Position numbers and translations under genes: made by a program | The notes under the pieces: model-generated | What the model was told of the DNA's origin: nothing | What the model saw: the letters and a program-made list of their open reading frames with translations, nothing else | Database searches by the model: none | In this document: positions 49,805 through 58,077 of the stretch, one piece after another | Numbering within the stretch: position 1 is the first letter of the stretch | How the letters are laid out: each line of letters starts with the position of its first letter | Assembly: GCA_046347625.1 (NCBI GenBank) | Contig: JAXMFU010000002.1 | Span: 124,001-188,000 of the forward strand | From: CAIMUS01 sp046347625 | GTDB lineage: Bacteria; Pseudomonadota; Gammaproteobacteria; Competibacterales; Competibacteraceae | Direction of reading: 5' to 3' | Length of the DNA: 64,000 nucleotides

Positions 49805-51547
49805 TCACACCAATATCATCCCTTCTTCGTGGGTCGAAACCATTTTGTCTCTGCCGGCCAGAAGCATTTCGCTCTGGCCGCCGCCGGCCGGGATCATCGG
49901 GAAGACGTTTTCTTCCTGATCGGTAATAAAGTCCATGAATACCGTTCGCTCCTTCAGGGCGAGGGCCTCCCGCAGGGCGCCCTCCACGTCCGCCGGATGT
50001 TCGATGCGCATGCCGACATGACCGTAGGCATCCGCCAGCTTGACGAAGTCCGGCAAGGCGTCCATATAGGACATGGAGTAGCGTTTCTCGTAGAAGAATT
50101 CCTGCCACTGCCGGACCATCCCTAAGTAACGGTTGTTCAGGTTGACGATCTTGACCGGGGTGTTGTACTGCTTGATGGTGGACAGTTCCTGCAGCATCAT
50201 CTGGATGCTGCCCTCACCGGTCACGCAGACGACATCCTGGTCCGGAAACGCGAACTTGGCCCCCATCGCCGCCGGCAGGCCGAAACCCATGGTGCCGAGT
50301 CCGCCGGAGTTGATCCACTGCCGGGGACGGGTGAAGTGATAATGTTGGGCGGCCCACATCTGGTGCTGACCCACATCGGAGGTCACGATCGCCTGGCCGG
50401 CAGTCACCTGATAGAGTTGCTCGATCACGAACTGCGGCTTGATGATCTCGGTGCTGGGGGTATATTTCAAGGATTCGAGCGCCCGCCACTGGTCGATCTG
50501 CTGCCACCAGGCTGCCAGCGCCTCGGGGTCGGGCTGGAACTTTTCTTCCCGAATGATGGTAATCATGGCGCGCAGAACGTTGGCCACCGAACCGACGATC
50601 GGGATGTCCACCCGGACGTTCTTGGAAATCGACGAGGGGTCGATGTCGATATGGATAATCTTCGCCCCCGGACAGAATTTGTCCAGAGCGCCGGTCACAC
50701 GATCGTCGAAGCGGGCGCCGATACCGACGAGCACATCGCAGTGATGCATGGCCATATTGGCCTCGTAGGTCCCGTGCATGCCCAGCATGCCGACGAACTG
50801 CGGGTCTGTGGCCGGGTAGGCGCCCAGTCCCATCAGAGTATTGGTAACCGGGTAACCCAGTAACTGGGCCAATTCGACCAATTCTCTGGAACCATCGCCC
50901 AGAATCACCCCGCCGCCGGTATAGACCATCGGCCGCTTGGCGGCGACGATCATCTCCACCGCCTTACGAATCTGGCCGGTGTGCCCCTTGACGGTCGGGT
51001 TATAGGAGCGCATTTTGCTCTTCTTAGGATAGTGGAATTCCGTTTTGGCGGCGGTCACGTCCTTGGGAAGATCGATCAAAACCGGACCGGGCCGGCCGGT
51101 GGTGGCAATATAAAAAGCTTTTTTGATGGTCTCGGCCAACTGGGTCACATCCTTGACCAGAAAATTATGCTTGACGCAGGGGCGGGTGATACCCACCGCA
51201 TCCACTTCCTGAAAGGCGTCATTGCCGATCAGCTTGGTAGGAACCTGGCCGGATAAGACCACCATGGGAATGGAATCCATATAGGCGGTGGCAATCCCCG
51301 TCACGGCATTGGTAACGCCCGGACCCGAGGTGACCAGGACGACTCCCGGTTTGCCGCTGGCGCGGGCATAACCATCCGCCGCATGGGCGGCGGCCTGCTC
51401 ATGACGCACCAGGACATGCTTGATATCTTCCTGATTGTATAGCGCATCGTAAACATGCAAGATAGCGCCGCCCGGGTACCCGAAGACATACTCGACACCC
51501 TCTTCCTTAAGGCAACGGACGACAATTTCGGCACCAGTTAGCTCCAT
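49805..51547 (-). CDS. ilvB: Acetolactate synthase large subunit
   Basis: 580 aa, thiamine-diphosphate enzyme. GYPGGAILHVYDALYNQEDI, catalytic Glu in LVRHEQAAAHAADGYARASG, VTSGPGVTNAVTGIATAY and ThDP motif VTGEGSIQMMLQELSTIKQY...NLNNRYLGMV. First step of branched-chain amino acid synthesis. Preceded by a possible attenuation leader. Confidence 0.97.
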   Translation of the reverse strand: MELTGAEIVVRCLKEEGVEYVFGYPGGAILHVYDALYNQEDIKHVLVRHEQAAAHAADGYARASGKPGVVLVTSGPGVTNAVTGIATAYMDSIPMVVLSGQVPTKLIGNDAFQEVDAVGITRPCVKHNFLVKDVTQLAETIKKAFYIATTGRPGPVLIDLPKDVTAAKTEFHYPKKSKMRSYNPTVKGHTGQIRKAVEMIVAAKRPMVYTGGGVILGDGSRELVELAQLLGYPVTNTLMGLGAYPATDPQFVGMLGMHGTYEANMAMHHCDVLVGIGARFDDRVTGALDKFCPGAKIIHIDIDPSSISKNVRVDIPIVGSVANVLRAMITIIREEKFQPDPEALAAWWQQIDQWRALESLKYTPSTEIIKPQFVIEQLYQVTAGQAIVTSDVGQHQMWAAQHYHFTRPRQWINSGGLGTMGFGLPAAMGAKFAFPDQDVVCVTGEGSIQMMLQELSTIKQYNTPVKIVNLNNRYLGMVRQWQEFFYEKRYSMSYMDALPDFVKLADAYGHVGMRIEHPADVEGALREALALKERTVFMDFITDQEENVFPMIPAGGGQSEMLLAGRDKMVSTHEEGMILV

Positions 51548-51572
51548 ACAACAGAACCCTCATGGCAAGGTT

Positions 51573-51594
51573 AAAAAAAGCGACAAGACGTCGC
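51573..51594 (-). terminator. Candidate attenuator terminator before ilvB
   Basis: On the minus strand: GCGAC, loop GTCTT, GTCGC, then seven T (51594 to 51573). It lies 26 nt before the ilvB start and 3 nt after the stop of a frame ending A-V-V-V-S-I-A. The stem is only 5 bp, so strength is uncertain. Confidence 0.5.
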
Positions 51595-51597
51595 GGC

Positions 51598-51723
51598 TTA
51601 AGCAATGGAAACAACGACCGCGGGAAAATTTGAACCAGGGACAGGGTGGCTGTAAGCTTTACGGGCACAGACTTCCTCAGCGGATGACGTTCCATCCGGT
51701 GGGGATGGCGATCCGGGGGTCAT
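51598..51723 (-). CDS. Possible ilvB leader peptide
   Basis: 41-aa frame from an ATG at 51723, ending in NFPAVVVSIA and TAA, directly before the GC stem and U-tract. Three adjacent Val codons and one Ile codon at the end are the arrangement expected for charged-tRNA-controlled attenuation, as in ivbL-ilvBN. A -10-like TATACT lies upstream at 51787-51782. No good ribosome site checked. The Val run is short, so this is tentative. Confidence 0.35.
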   Translation of the reverse strand: MTPGSPSPPDGTSSAEEVCARKAYSHPVPGSNFPAVVVSIA

Positions 51724-51900
51724 GGGAACTGGAGCGGCGCAGTGGCTTGCAGATTCCCTGGTGTTTTCTCGCAAGCCTGACAGTATACAATAACTGTTCA
51801 ATGCTTATTAAACTAAAATAGTATGGTATTTAAGGCAGGATATCCTGGAGCAACCGGTGGGTGCGGTTATATAGTTTTGGAGCGAATCTGGAGAATAGTG

Positions 51901-52356
51901 GTGTTAAAGCGAATTGTCTTGGCGTTATTGCTGCCAGTCTGTAGTGTTTCGGCTTATGCCGGTGGTGCGGTCTACAAATGGGTGGATGAACAGGGCAATG
52001 TTCAATATCGGGATACGCCACCGCCGGCGGGCGCCAGCTATCAGATTATCCAGCGCCCGCCGGCCGGCCAGGTGCCGCAGACGACGATAAGCGAGCCGCC
52101 GAAGAAACCGGAGGCCGCCGATAAGGTTAGACAGGCTCAGCCTTCTCAGCCGGAGACGACCAGCGCCGAAGATCTGGAGGCGCGTCGGGCCACCGTTTGT
52201 AAACAGGCGCAAGCCAATTTGGAAATCCTGACCAAAAGTTCCCATCCGATTCGCACCGAAGCCGACGGTACTGAAATTGTCCTGACCGAGGCGCAACGCC
52301 AGGAAGAAATTAAGAAGAATCAGAAATATGTACAGGAATACTGTAAACAACCCTGA
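51901..52356 (+). CDS. DUF4124 domain exported protein
   Basis: 151 aa from the GTG at 51901 (TGGAG upstream). Signal peptide LKRIVLALLLPVCSVSAYAG, then the DUF4124 motif AVYKWVDEQGNVQYRDTPPP. The remaining half is Pro/Gln/Glu-rich with two Cys (TVCKQA, EYCKQ). Periplasmic protein of unknown function, common in Gammaproteobacteria. Confidence 0.87.
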   Translation: MLKRIVLALLLPVCSVSAYAGGAVYKWVDEQGNVQYRDTPPPAGASYQIIQRPPAGQVPQTTISEPPKKPEAADKVRQAQPSQPETTSAEDLEARRATVCKQAQANLEILTKSSHPIRTEADGTEIVLTEAQRQEEIKKNQKYVQEYCKQP

Positions 52357-52487
52357 CGCCGTCGCACCTGAAAGGCGCCCAGTCTCAGGAGCGAATCGGC
52401 GCACAAATTCCGTCGGGCTGTTGCCGCCCGTTACTTCCGCAAGCCGGCTCGCTCCTCTCTTCCATCGACCCTGCTGACAGGCCCACT

Positions 52488-54197
52488 ATGCGAGTATCCT
52501 CATTTCCTCTGGCCACATTGAAAGAAACGCCCGCCGATGCCGAAGTGATCAGCCATCGGCTGATGCTGCGTGCCGGCATGATCCGCCGCGTGGCGGCCGG
52601 CATTTATATCTGGTTGCCGCTGGGCCTGCGCGTGCTGCGCAAGGTCGAAACCATCGTCCGCGAGGAGATGAATCGAAGCGGTGCGCTGGAACTGTCGATG
52701 CCCGCCGTGCAGCCGGCGGAATTGTGGCAGGAATCCGGCCGCTGGGAGCACTACGGGCCGGAACTGCTGCGCCTTAAAGATCGGCATGGACGAGAGTTCT
52801 GCTTCGGCCCAACCCATGAAGAGGTCATCACCGATCTGCTGCGCCGGGACGTGAAAAGCTATAAGCAACTGCCGGTCTGTTACTATCAGATCCAGACCAA
52901 ATTCCGCGATGAGATCCGGCCCCGTTTCGGCGTGATGCGGGCACGTGAATTTCTGATGAAGGATGCCTATTCCTTTCATGCCGACAGGGACTCCTTGCAA
53001 CGGACCTACGACACCATGGCCGCCGCCTACCATCGTATTTTTACCCGCTTAGGGCTGGGCTTCCGGGCCGTGCTGGCCGATACCGGCAGCATCGGCGGCA
53101 GCTATTCGCATGAATTCCAGGTCCTGGCCGATTCCGGCGAGGATGCGATTGCTTTTTCCTCCAGCGGCGACTACGCCGCCAATGTGGAGATGGCGGAAGC
53201 GCTGGCGCCGGCGGGCGAACGTCCGGCTCCCGCCTTACCTCTCGAACCGGTGGCCACGCCCGACCGGCATACGATTGCGGAGGTCAGCACCTTTCTGGGA
53301 ATAAGCCCACAGCAGACGCTGAAAACGCTACTGGTACTGGGTACGGAGGGGGAGGTGGTTGCCCTGTGTTTGCGGGGCGACCACGAACTCAATGCGATCA
53401 AGGCCGAGAAATTGCCCGAAGTAGCCGCTCCCTTGAGCTTCGCCGGTCCCGAGCAGATCCGGGCGGTGGCCGGTTGCGATGCCGGTTCCGTCGGGCCGGT
53501 GGGACTGGCGATCCCGGTCATTGCCGATCGTGCCGCCGCCCGGCTGGCCGACTTCGTCTGCGGCGCCAATGTGGATGATACCCATCTGCGCGGTGTCAAC
53601 TGGGGACGCGACCTGGCGGAACCCAGGGTGGCGGATATTCGTAATGTGGTGGCGGGTGATTCCAGCCCGGATGGACAAGGCACACTGTCCGTTGCCCGGG
53701 GCATCGAAGTAGGGCATATCTTTCAACTGGGCGAGAAATACAGCGCCGCGATGAATGCCACGGTCGTGGATGAAAACGGTTATACGCGCCCTATCATCAT
53801 GGGTTGCTATGGCATCGGTGTCTCCCGCATCGTGGCCGCCGCCATCGAGCAATACCACGATGACCGGGGGATTATCTGGCCGCCGCCCATGGCGCCCTTC
53901 CAGGTGGCGCTGCTCCCTCTCAATGCCCAGCGCTCACAGCGGCTGCGGGAAGCCGCCGACACCCTCTATCAGGAGCTACGGGCCGCCGGTATCGAGGTCT
54001 TGCTGGATGACCGGGACGTCCGTCCCGGCGTCATGTTCGCCGATATGGAACTGATCGGTATTCCGTATCGGCTGGTGCTGAGCGAGCGCAACCTGGACAG
54101 CGGTCAGGTCGAATACAAGGGACGCCGGGACACCGACAGTACCCTGCTTCCAAGGGAACAGGTGCTGGATGTGCTGCGGGCCAGGCTGGACGGCTGA
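52488..54197 (+). CDS. proS: Prolyl-tRNA synthetase
   Basis: 569 aa, bacterial type with the editing (INS) domain between motifs 2 and 3. ASN of class II core: GMIRRVAAGIYIWLPLGLRV, FCFGPTHEEVITDLLRRDVK, QTKFRDEIRPRFGVMRAREF (motif 2), INS region ~225-400, GCYGIGVSRIVAAAIEQYHD (motif 3) and the anticodon-binding domain (LLDDRDVRPGVMFADMELIG). Confidence 0.97.
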   Translation: MRVSSFPLATLKETPADAEVISHRLMLRAGMIRRVAAGIYIWLPLGLRVLRKVETIVREEMNRSGALELSMPAVQPAELWQESGRWEHYGPELLRLKDRHGREFCFGPTHEEVITDLLRRDVKSYKQLPVCYYQIQTKFRDEIRPRFGVMRAREFLMKDAYSFHADRDSLQRTYDTMAAAYHRIFTRLGLGFRAVLADTGSIGGSYSHEFQVLADSGEDAIAFSSSGDYAANVEMAEALAPAGERPAPALPLEPVATPDRHTIAEVSTFLGISPQQTLKTLLVLGTEGEVVALCLRGDHELNAIKAEKLPEVAAPLSFAGPEQIRAVAGCDAGSVGPVGLAIPVIADRAAARLADFVCGANVDDTHLRGVNWGRDLAEPRVADIRNVVAGDSSPDGQGTLSVARGIEVGHIFQLGEKYSAAMNATVVDENGYTRPIIMGCYGIGVSRIVAAAIEQYHDDRGIIWPPPMAPFQVALLPLNAQRSQRLREAADTLYQELRAAGIEVLLDDRDVRPGVMFADMELIGIPYRLVLSERNLDSGQVEYKGRRDTDSTLLPREQVLDVLRARLDG

Positions 54198-54225
54198 ACC
54201 AACCGAGAGCCGGGTAGCCAAGAGT

Positions 54226-54402
54226 GGGCAGGCAAGCTGCCCACCCTACAAGACTGAAGGTGATCGATACGAGGCGCGCGCCAATGCTAAGGCATATATA
54301 ACGGGCGTTACCAGTCGCCCGCTCTGACGTAGGAGCGAGCTTGCTCGCGAATTGAGCCGGCGCCGGCAAGCCGGTGCGGTCGCGAGCATGGCTCGCTTCT
54401 AC
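54226..54402. repeat. REP-type palindromes after proS
   Basis: GTGGGCAGGCAAGCTGCCCACCC near 54226 is related to the arms at 17726-17800. A second type, AGGAGCGAGCTTGCTCGCGA..., pairs with ...TCGCGAGCATGGCTCGCTTCT (54332-54402), with a GCCGGCGCCGGC core. The latter abuts the truncated debranching-enzyme gene. Confidence 0.75.
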
Positions 54403-54407
54403 CGGTG

Positions 54408-55072
54408 TTTTAAAACGTGCCATATTGCACAGGGCGTTATACCAGAGTGCATTAATTTCCACCGGCTTGCCGGTACGCGATGTGACCACCCATTCCCCTA
54501 TTTTGACATCCATCCAGGTAAGTTGCACACCCGGTTCACCGGCATAGAGCAAACCATCGGTGGCATCCATTTGAATTCGATAGCGAGTGCCGTGTCGATG
54601 CCAGTCGATAATATCCTGCAAAACCGGAAACAACTCCCGCAAGAACTCATCATCTCCCGTTGCAGCGTAATAGGCGCGAATAGCCTCGAAATACCAGAGT
54701 GTCGCATCCACGGTATTATAGTCGGGTTTCTCGCCCGCGTCGGGAAAACGGTTGGGCAGCATGCCCTTGTCAACAAAGTGGGCAAAAGTACGTAGAATGC
54801 AAGCGGCAACGTCACTGCGACCTGTACTGATTGTCAAGCCGGGTAAGCTGATCATAGTGTCGCGGCCCCAGTCACTGAACCAATGGTAGCCTGCAATGAC
54901 AGTTCGACCCTCGGCATTCTGGGGCACGGCACGATGAACAATGAATTGGTCGGCTGCTCAAAAAACCGGCAATGGTTCCTGATGCGTAGCCCCCAATGCC
55001 ATTGGTAACCAGCCACTCCCGTGCGCCCAATAGGGTCGGATTGCTACCTATTTCTCTTCCAAAGTCGAACAT
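54408..55072 (-). pseudogene. Glycogen debranching enzyme (amylo-alpha-1,6-glucosidase) remnant
   Basis: Begins MFDFGREIGSNPTLLGAREW then LVTNGIGGYASGTIAGFL, the N-terminus of archaeal/bacterial-type GDE. After about base 54970 the frame shifts and jumps to the catalytic region: AGYHWFSDWGRDTMISLPGL, NRFPDAGEKPDYNTVDATLW, GLLYAGEPGVQLTWMDVKIG and EINALWYNALCNMARF. The ~250 residues that should lie between are missing, and the C-terminus stops at a REP palindrome. Non-functional. Its relatives debranch glycogen. Confidence 0.85.
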
Positions 55073-55420
55073 TTCTTTCAGGCTCCAAAATATTCGGGTT
55101 TTCTTTCCATTTCCATAGTTCTCCGTTGGGGATGGTGATTGTCGGGCACGTCCTGTGCCCGACCTACCGGACTCATCACCTATCAGTTCGTAGGGCGCAA
55201 TAGCGGAGCGAAGCGGAGCGTATTGCGCCGTTATGCAGCGGCCCCTCATCCGGCGCATTACGCTTCGCTCCGCTCCGCTAATGCGCCCTACGGTTTACTT
55301 TTCAGAGGCTGTATGAAATTTCCCCTCCCTCAGCGGGAGTCAATCGGGCGCCGTACGCACCCTACACATGCTCTCTCAGTGGAGAGGGGTCGGGAATGTG
55401 GGCCGAAATTCCCGCCGGCG
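55073..55420. repeat. REP-type repeat cluster
   Basis: Hairpin GTCGGGCACG/CGTGCCCGAC-like (55141-55163), then the GTAGGGCGCAATAGCGGAGCG family element with arms about 55189-55228 and 55251-55291. No gene in these 350 bp. Confidence 0.8.
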
Positions 55421-56371
55421 CTACGAAGCGATCGCCGGCATCGGCGAAGCCGCTCTGACCAAGCGCTTCCCTTGCGGCCAGATCGTTGCCGCCTCGCTCA
55501 GCACAAAATCCTTGAACGCCTGGGCAATGGGTGAAAGTCGCTTGCCGTGACGATGCACGACATACCAGTAGCGTAAAATGGGAAATGATTCCACGCTCAG
55601 CACCACCAGGGCGCCGGTGCTTAATTCCATCTCCAGGGTATGAATGGAGACGATTCCCAGCCCCAGACCGGCCGCCACCGCCTGCTTGATGGCCTCATCA
55701 CGGGTCAATTCGATACTGGTGGAAAGCGCCAGTCGATGCTCGGCGAGAAACCGCTCCACCGCTATCCGGGTACCCGAGCCCGGTTCGCGTACTACGAAAT
55801 CTTCCCTGACGAGTTCCTCCAGAGGGATATTCCAGCGTCGCGCCAACGGGTGCTCCGGTGCGGCGATCACGACCAGGGGATTTTCCATAAAGGATTCACT
55901 GACCAGGTCCATCTCTTCGGGAGGCTGGCCCATGATCGCCAGATCCCTCTCGTTATTCTCCAACTGCCGCAGCAGCCGCTCCCGGTTGGTCACATCCAGA
56001 TTGAAGGTGATATTCTGGAATTGCTTGCAGAAAGCCGCCAGCAGCCGGGCGGCAAAATAATTCGCGGTACTGGCCACCGAAATGGCCAGCCGGCCCCGCT
56101 TGACACCCTTGAGTTCGGCAAAGACTTCCTCGACTTCCTGTAACTGTTGGGCAATGGCCCGGCTGTAATGGTACATTTCCCGCCCGGCCTCGGTCAGATA
56201 GATCTTTTTCCCCAGTTGTTCGAATAAAGGCAACCCGAGATTGGCCTCCAACTGTCTGATCTGCATGGAAACCGCCGGTTGCGTCAAATGCAATTCCGTC
56301 GCCGCCTGGGTATAGCTCAGGTGGCGCGCTACTGCCTCGAAAATACTTAGTTGGCGCAGAGTAAAGTGCAT
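55421..56371 (-). CDS. cbbR: LysR-family regulator, CbbR-like
   Basis: 316 aa. HTH: FTLRQLSIFEAVARHLSYTQ with AATELHLTQPAVSMQIRQLE. Effector domain with GRLAISVASTANYFAARLLA, EREL-like NERDLAIMGQPPEEMDL, REPGSGTRIAVERFLAEH and VAAGLGLGIVSIHTLEMEL, closest to CbbR regulators of Calvin-cycle operons. No cbb genes lie in this window, so the target is unknown; CysB-type alternatives are less likely. Confidence 0.82.
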   Translation of the reverse strand: MHFTLRQLSIFEAVARHLSYTQAATELHLTQPAVSMQIRQLEANLGLPLFEQLGKKIYLTEAGREMYHYSRAIAQQLQEVEEVFAELKGVKRGRLAISVASTANYFAARLLAAFCKQFQNITFNLDVTNRERLLRQLENNERDLAIMGQPPEEMDLVSESFMENPLVVIAAPEHPLARRWNIPLEELVREDFVVREPGSGTRIAVERFLAEHRLALSTSIELTRDEAIKQAVAAGLGLGIVSIHTLEMELSTGALVVLSVESFPILRYWYVVHRHGKRLSPIAQAFKDFVLSEAATIWPQGKRLVRAASPMPAIAS

Positions 56372-56574
56372 AGTGTGCAGGGTCGTAGGTATGGTTTTAG
56401 TCGTAGAGCCGATTCTTGCTGGAACGCATGGTAAACCGGTAGCACCGGCCGGAGAGTAGCATCATAGCATGAGTCGAATAAGATGCCTGTGATTAAGTCG
56501 AGCACCATGCCGTTCGCCGCAGGTCCGTGCGATGGCCGGAACCGCCGGCGGTAACACCGATCCTCCCAGCCTAC

Positions 56575-57462
56575 TTATTCGGACCTCTCGCCAAGCAGCG
56601 CCTGTACCGTGGTCGCCAGTCCTTCCCGCCAGGGGTGGGCCGTCATGCCGAAGCGCGCCTCGAACCGGTCGCAAGCCAATACGGAGTTGGCCGGCCGCCG
56701 GGCCGGTGTCGGATATTCGGCGGTGGTGATCGGTACCAGGGTCCGCACCCGCAAGGGTTCATAAGCGCGTGCCAGCTCGATAATTGCCTGGGCGAAGCCG
56801 TACCAGGTCGTAGCCGGAGTCCCGCAATAGTGATACGTGCCGGCCCATGCCTTTTCCCTGCCGGTGCCGATGCGCTCCGCCAGGGCCAGTAGAACCCGGG
56901 CGATATCACCGGCATAAGTGGGGCATCCCCGCTGATCCATCACCACCCGCAACTCGTCCCGTTCCCCGGCCAGACGCAAGATGGTCTTGACGAAATTATG
57001 GCCGTGCTCGCCGAATACCCAACTGACCCGCAGGATAAGATGGGCCGCCTGGGCCTGCCGCACGGCTTCTTCTCCTTCCCATTTGCTGCGGCCATAGACG
57101 CCTAACGGTGCCACCGGGTCTTCTTCCCGGTAGGGTTGGTGCTGGGTGCCGTCGAACACGTAGTCGGTGGAAAGATGCAGCAACGGTATCTGCAGGCGAC
57201 GGCAGGCGACCGCCAGATGGCGCGGTCCCTCCCGGTTGACGGCAAAGGCCGACTCGGGCTCCTGTTCGGCACGATCCACCGCGGTATAGGCGGCGGCGTT
57301 GATCACCACCGCCGGTCGGGCTTCTTCCAGCAGCACTGGTATGGCTGGAGCAGCGGTAATGTCCAGGGCGGCACGATCCAGGGCGAGCAGTTCATGTTTT
57401 CCTCCCAGCCGGGTCAGTTCCCGGCCGACCTGGCCATTGGCGCCGGTCACTACAATTTTCAT
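56575..57462 (-). CDS. rfbD: dTDP-4-dehydrorhamnose reductase
   Basis: 295 aa from the ATG at 57462; the longer frame to 57585 lies in rfbC. NADPH Rossmann start KIVVTGANGQVGRELTRLGG, then VINAAAYTAVDRAEQEPESA, LHLSTDYVFDGTQHQPYREE, YGRSKWEGEEAV (YxxxK) and LRVSWVFGEHGHNFVKTILR. Last step of dTDP-rhamnose synthesis. 1 nt after the rfbC stop. Confidence 0.95.
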   Translation of the reverse strand: MKIVVTGANGQVGRELTRLGGKHELLALDRAALDITAAPAIPVLLEEARPAVVINAAAYTAVDRAEQEPESAFAVNREGPRHLAVACRRLQIPLLHLSTDYVFDGTQHQPYREEDPVAPLGVYGRSKWEGEEAVRQAQAAHLILRVSWVFGEHGHNFVKTILRLAGERDELRVVMDQRGCPTYAGDIARVLLALAERIGTGREKAWAGTYHYCGTPATTWYGFAQAIIELARAYEPLRVRTLVPITTAEYPTPARRPANSVLACDRFEARFGMTAHPWREGLATTVQALLGERSE

Positions 57463-57463
57463 C

Positions 57464-58024
57464 TCAATCTCCCTGGTACAGCGGCAGCTTTTCCGGCGCC
57501 TGTGCCGCCAGCAATGGCAGATTTCCATCCTTGGCGGACAACAGGGGTTCCTGAATCGGCCAGTCGATGCCGATGGCCGGATCATTCCAGAGAATGCCCT
57601 GCTCGGATTGCGGATGGTAATAATCGGTACATTTATAGAAGAAATCCGCTACCTCCGACAGCACACAGAAACCATGGGCAAAGCCAGGTGGAATATAGAA
57701 CTGATGGTGATTGCTATCGTCCAGAATGGCACCCACCCAGCGGCCGAACGTGGGCGAACCGCGGCGGATATCCACAGCCACATCGAATACTTGACCGTGC
57801 ACCACCCAGGCCAGCTTGCCCTGCGGCTGCACCAGTTGATAATGCAGGCCTCGCAAGACACCACGCCGTGAGCGGGAGTGATTATCCTGCACGAAGTGGT
57901 GTGCAATACCGGCTTCCCGATAGCGCGCCTGGTGATAGTTTTCCATAAAAAAGCCACGCTGATCGCCGAAGACATTGGGTTCGATCAGTAACACGCCCGG
58001 CAATTCTGTGGTAATCACTTTCAT
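57464..58024 (-). CDS. rfbC: dTDP-4-dehydrorhamnose 3,5-epimerase
   Basis: 186 aa from the ATG at 58024 (KVITTELPGVLLIEPNVFGD). Cupin epimerase: FVQDNHSRSRRGVLRGLHYQ with the catalytic His, FDVAVDIRRGSPTFGRWVG, IPPGFAHGFCVLSEVADFFY and ILWNDPAIGIDWP. Operon with rfbD; rfbA and rfbB are not in this window. Confidence 0.95.
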   Translation of the reverse strand: MKVITTELPGVLLIEPNVFGDQRGFFMENYHQARYREAGIAHHFVQDNHSRSRRGVLRGLHYQLVQPQGKLAWVVHGQVFDVAVDIRRGSPTFGRWVGAILDDSNHHQFYIPPGFAHGFCVLSEVADFFYKCTDYYHPQSEQGILWNDPAIGIDWPIQEPLLSAKDGNLPLLAAQAPEKLPLYQGD

Positions 58025-58077
58025 TCTTGTACCCATTCGCGACAGATTGGATATTTTAAACGACGCGGGATCAAGCC

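Noticed and set aside
51507..51695. Leu-rich 62-codon frame overlapping the ilvB start as a leader peptide
   Set aside because: It runs through the candidate terminator and into ilvB, so it could not act as an attenuation leader.
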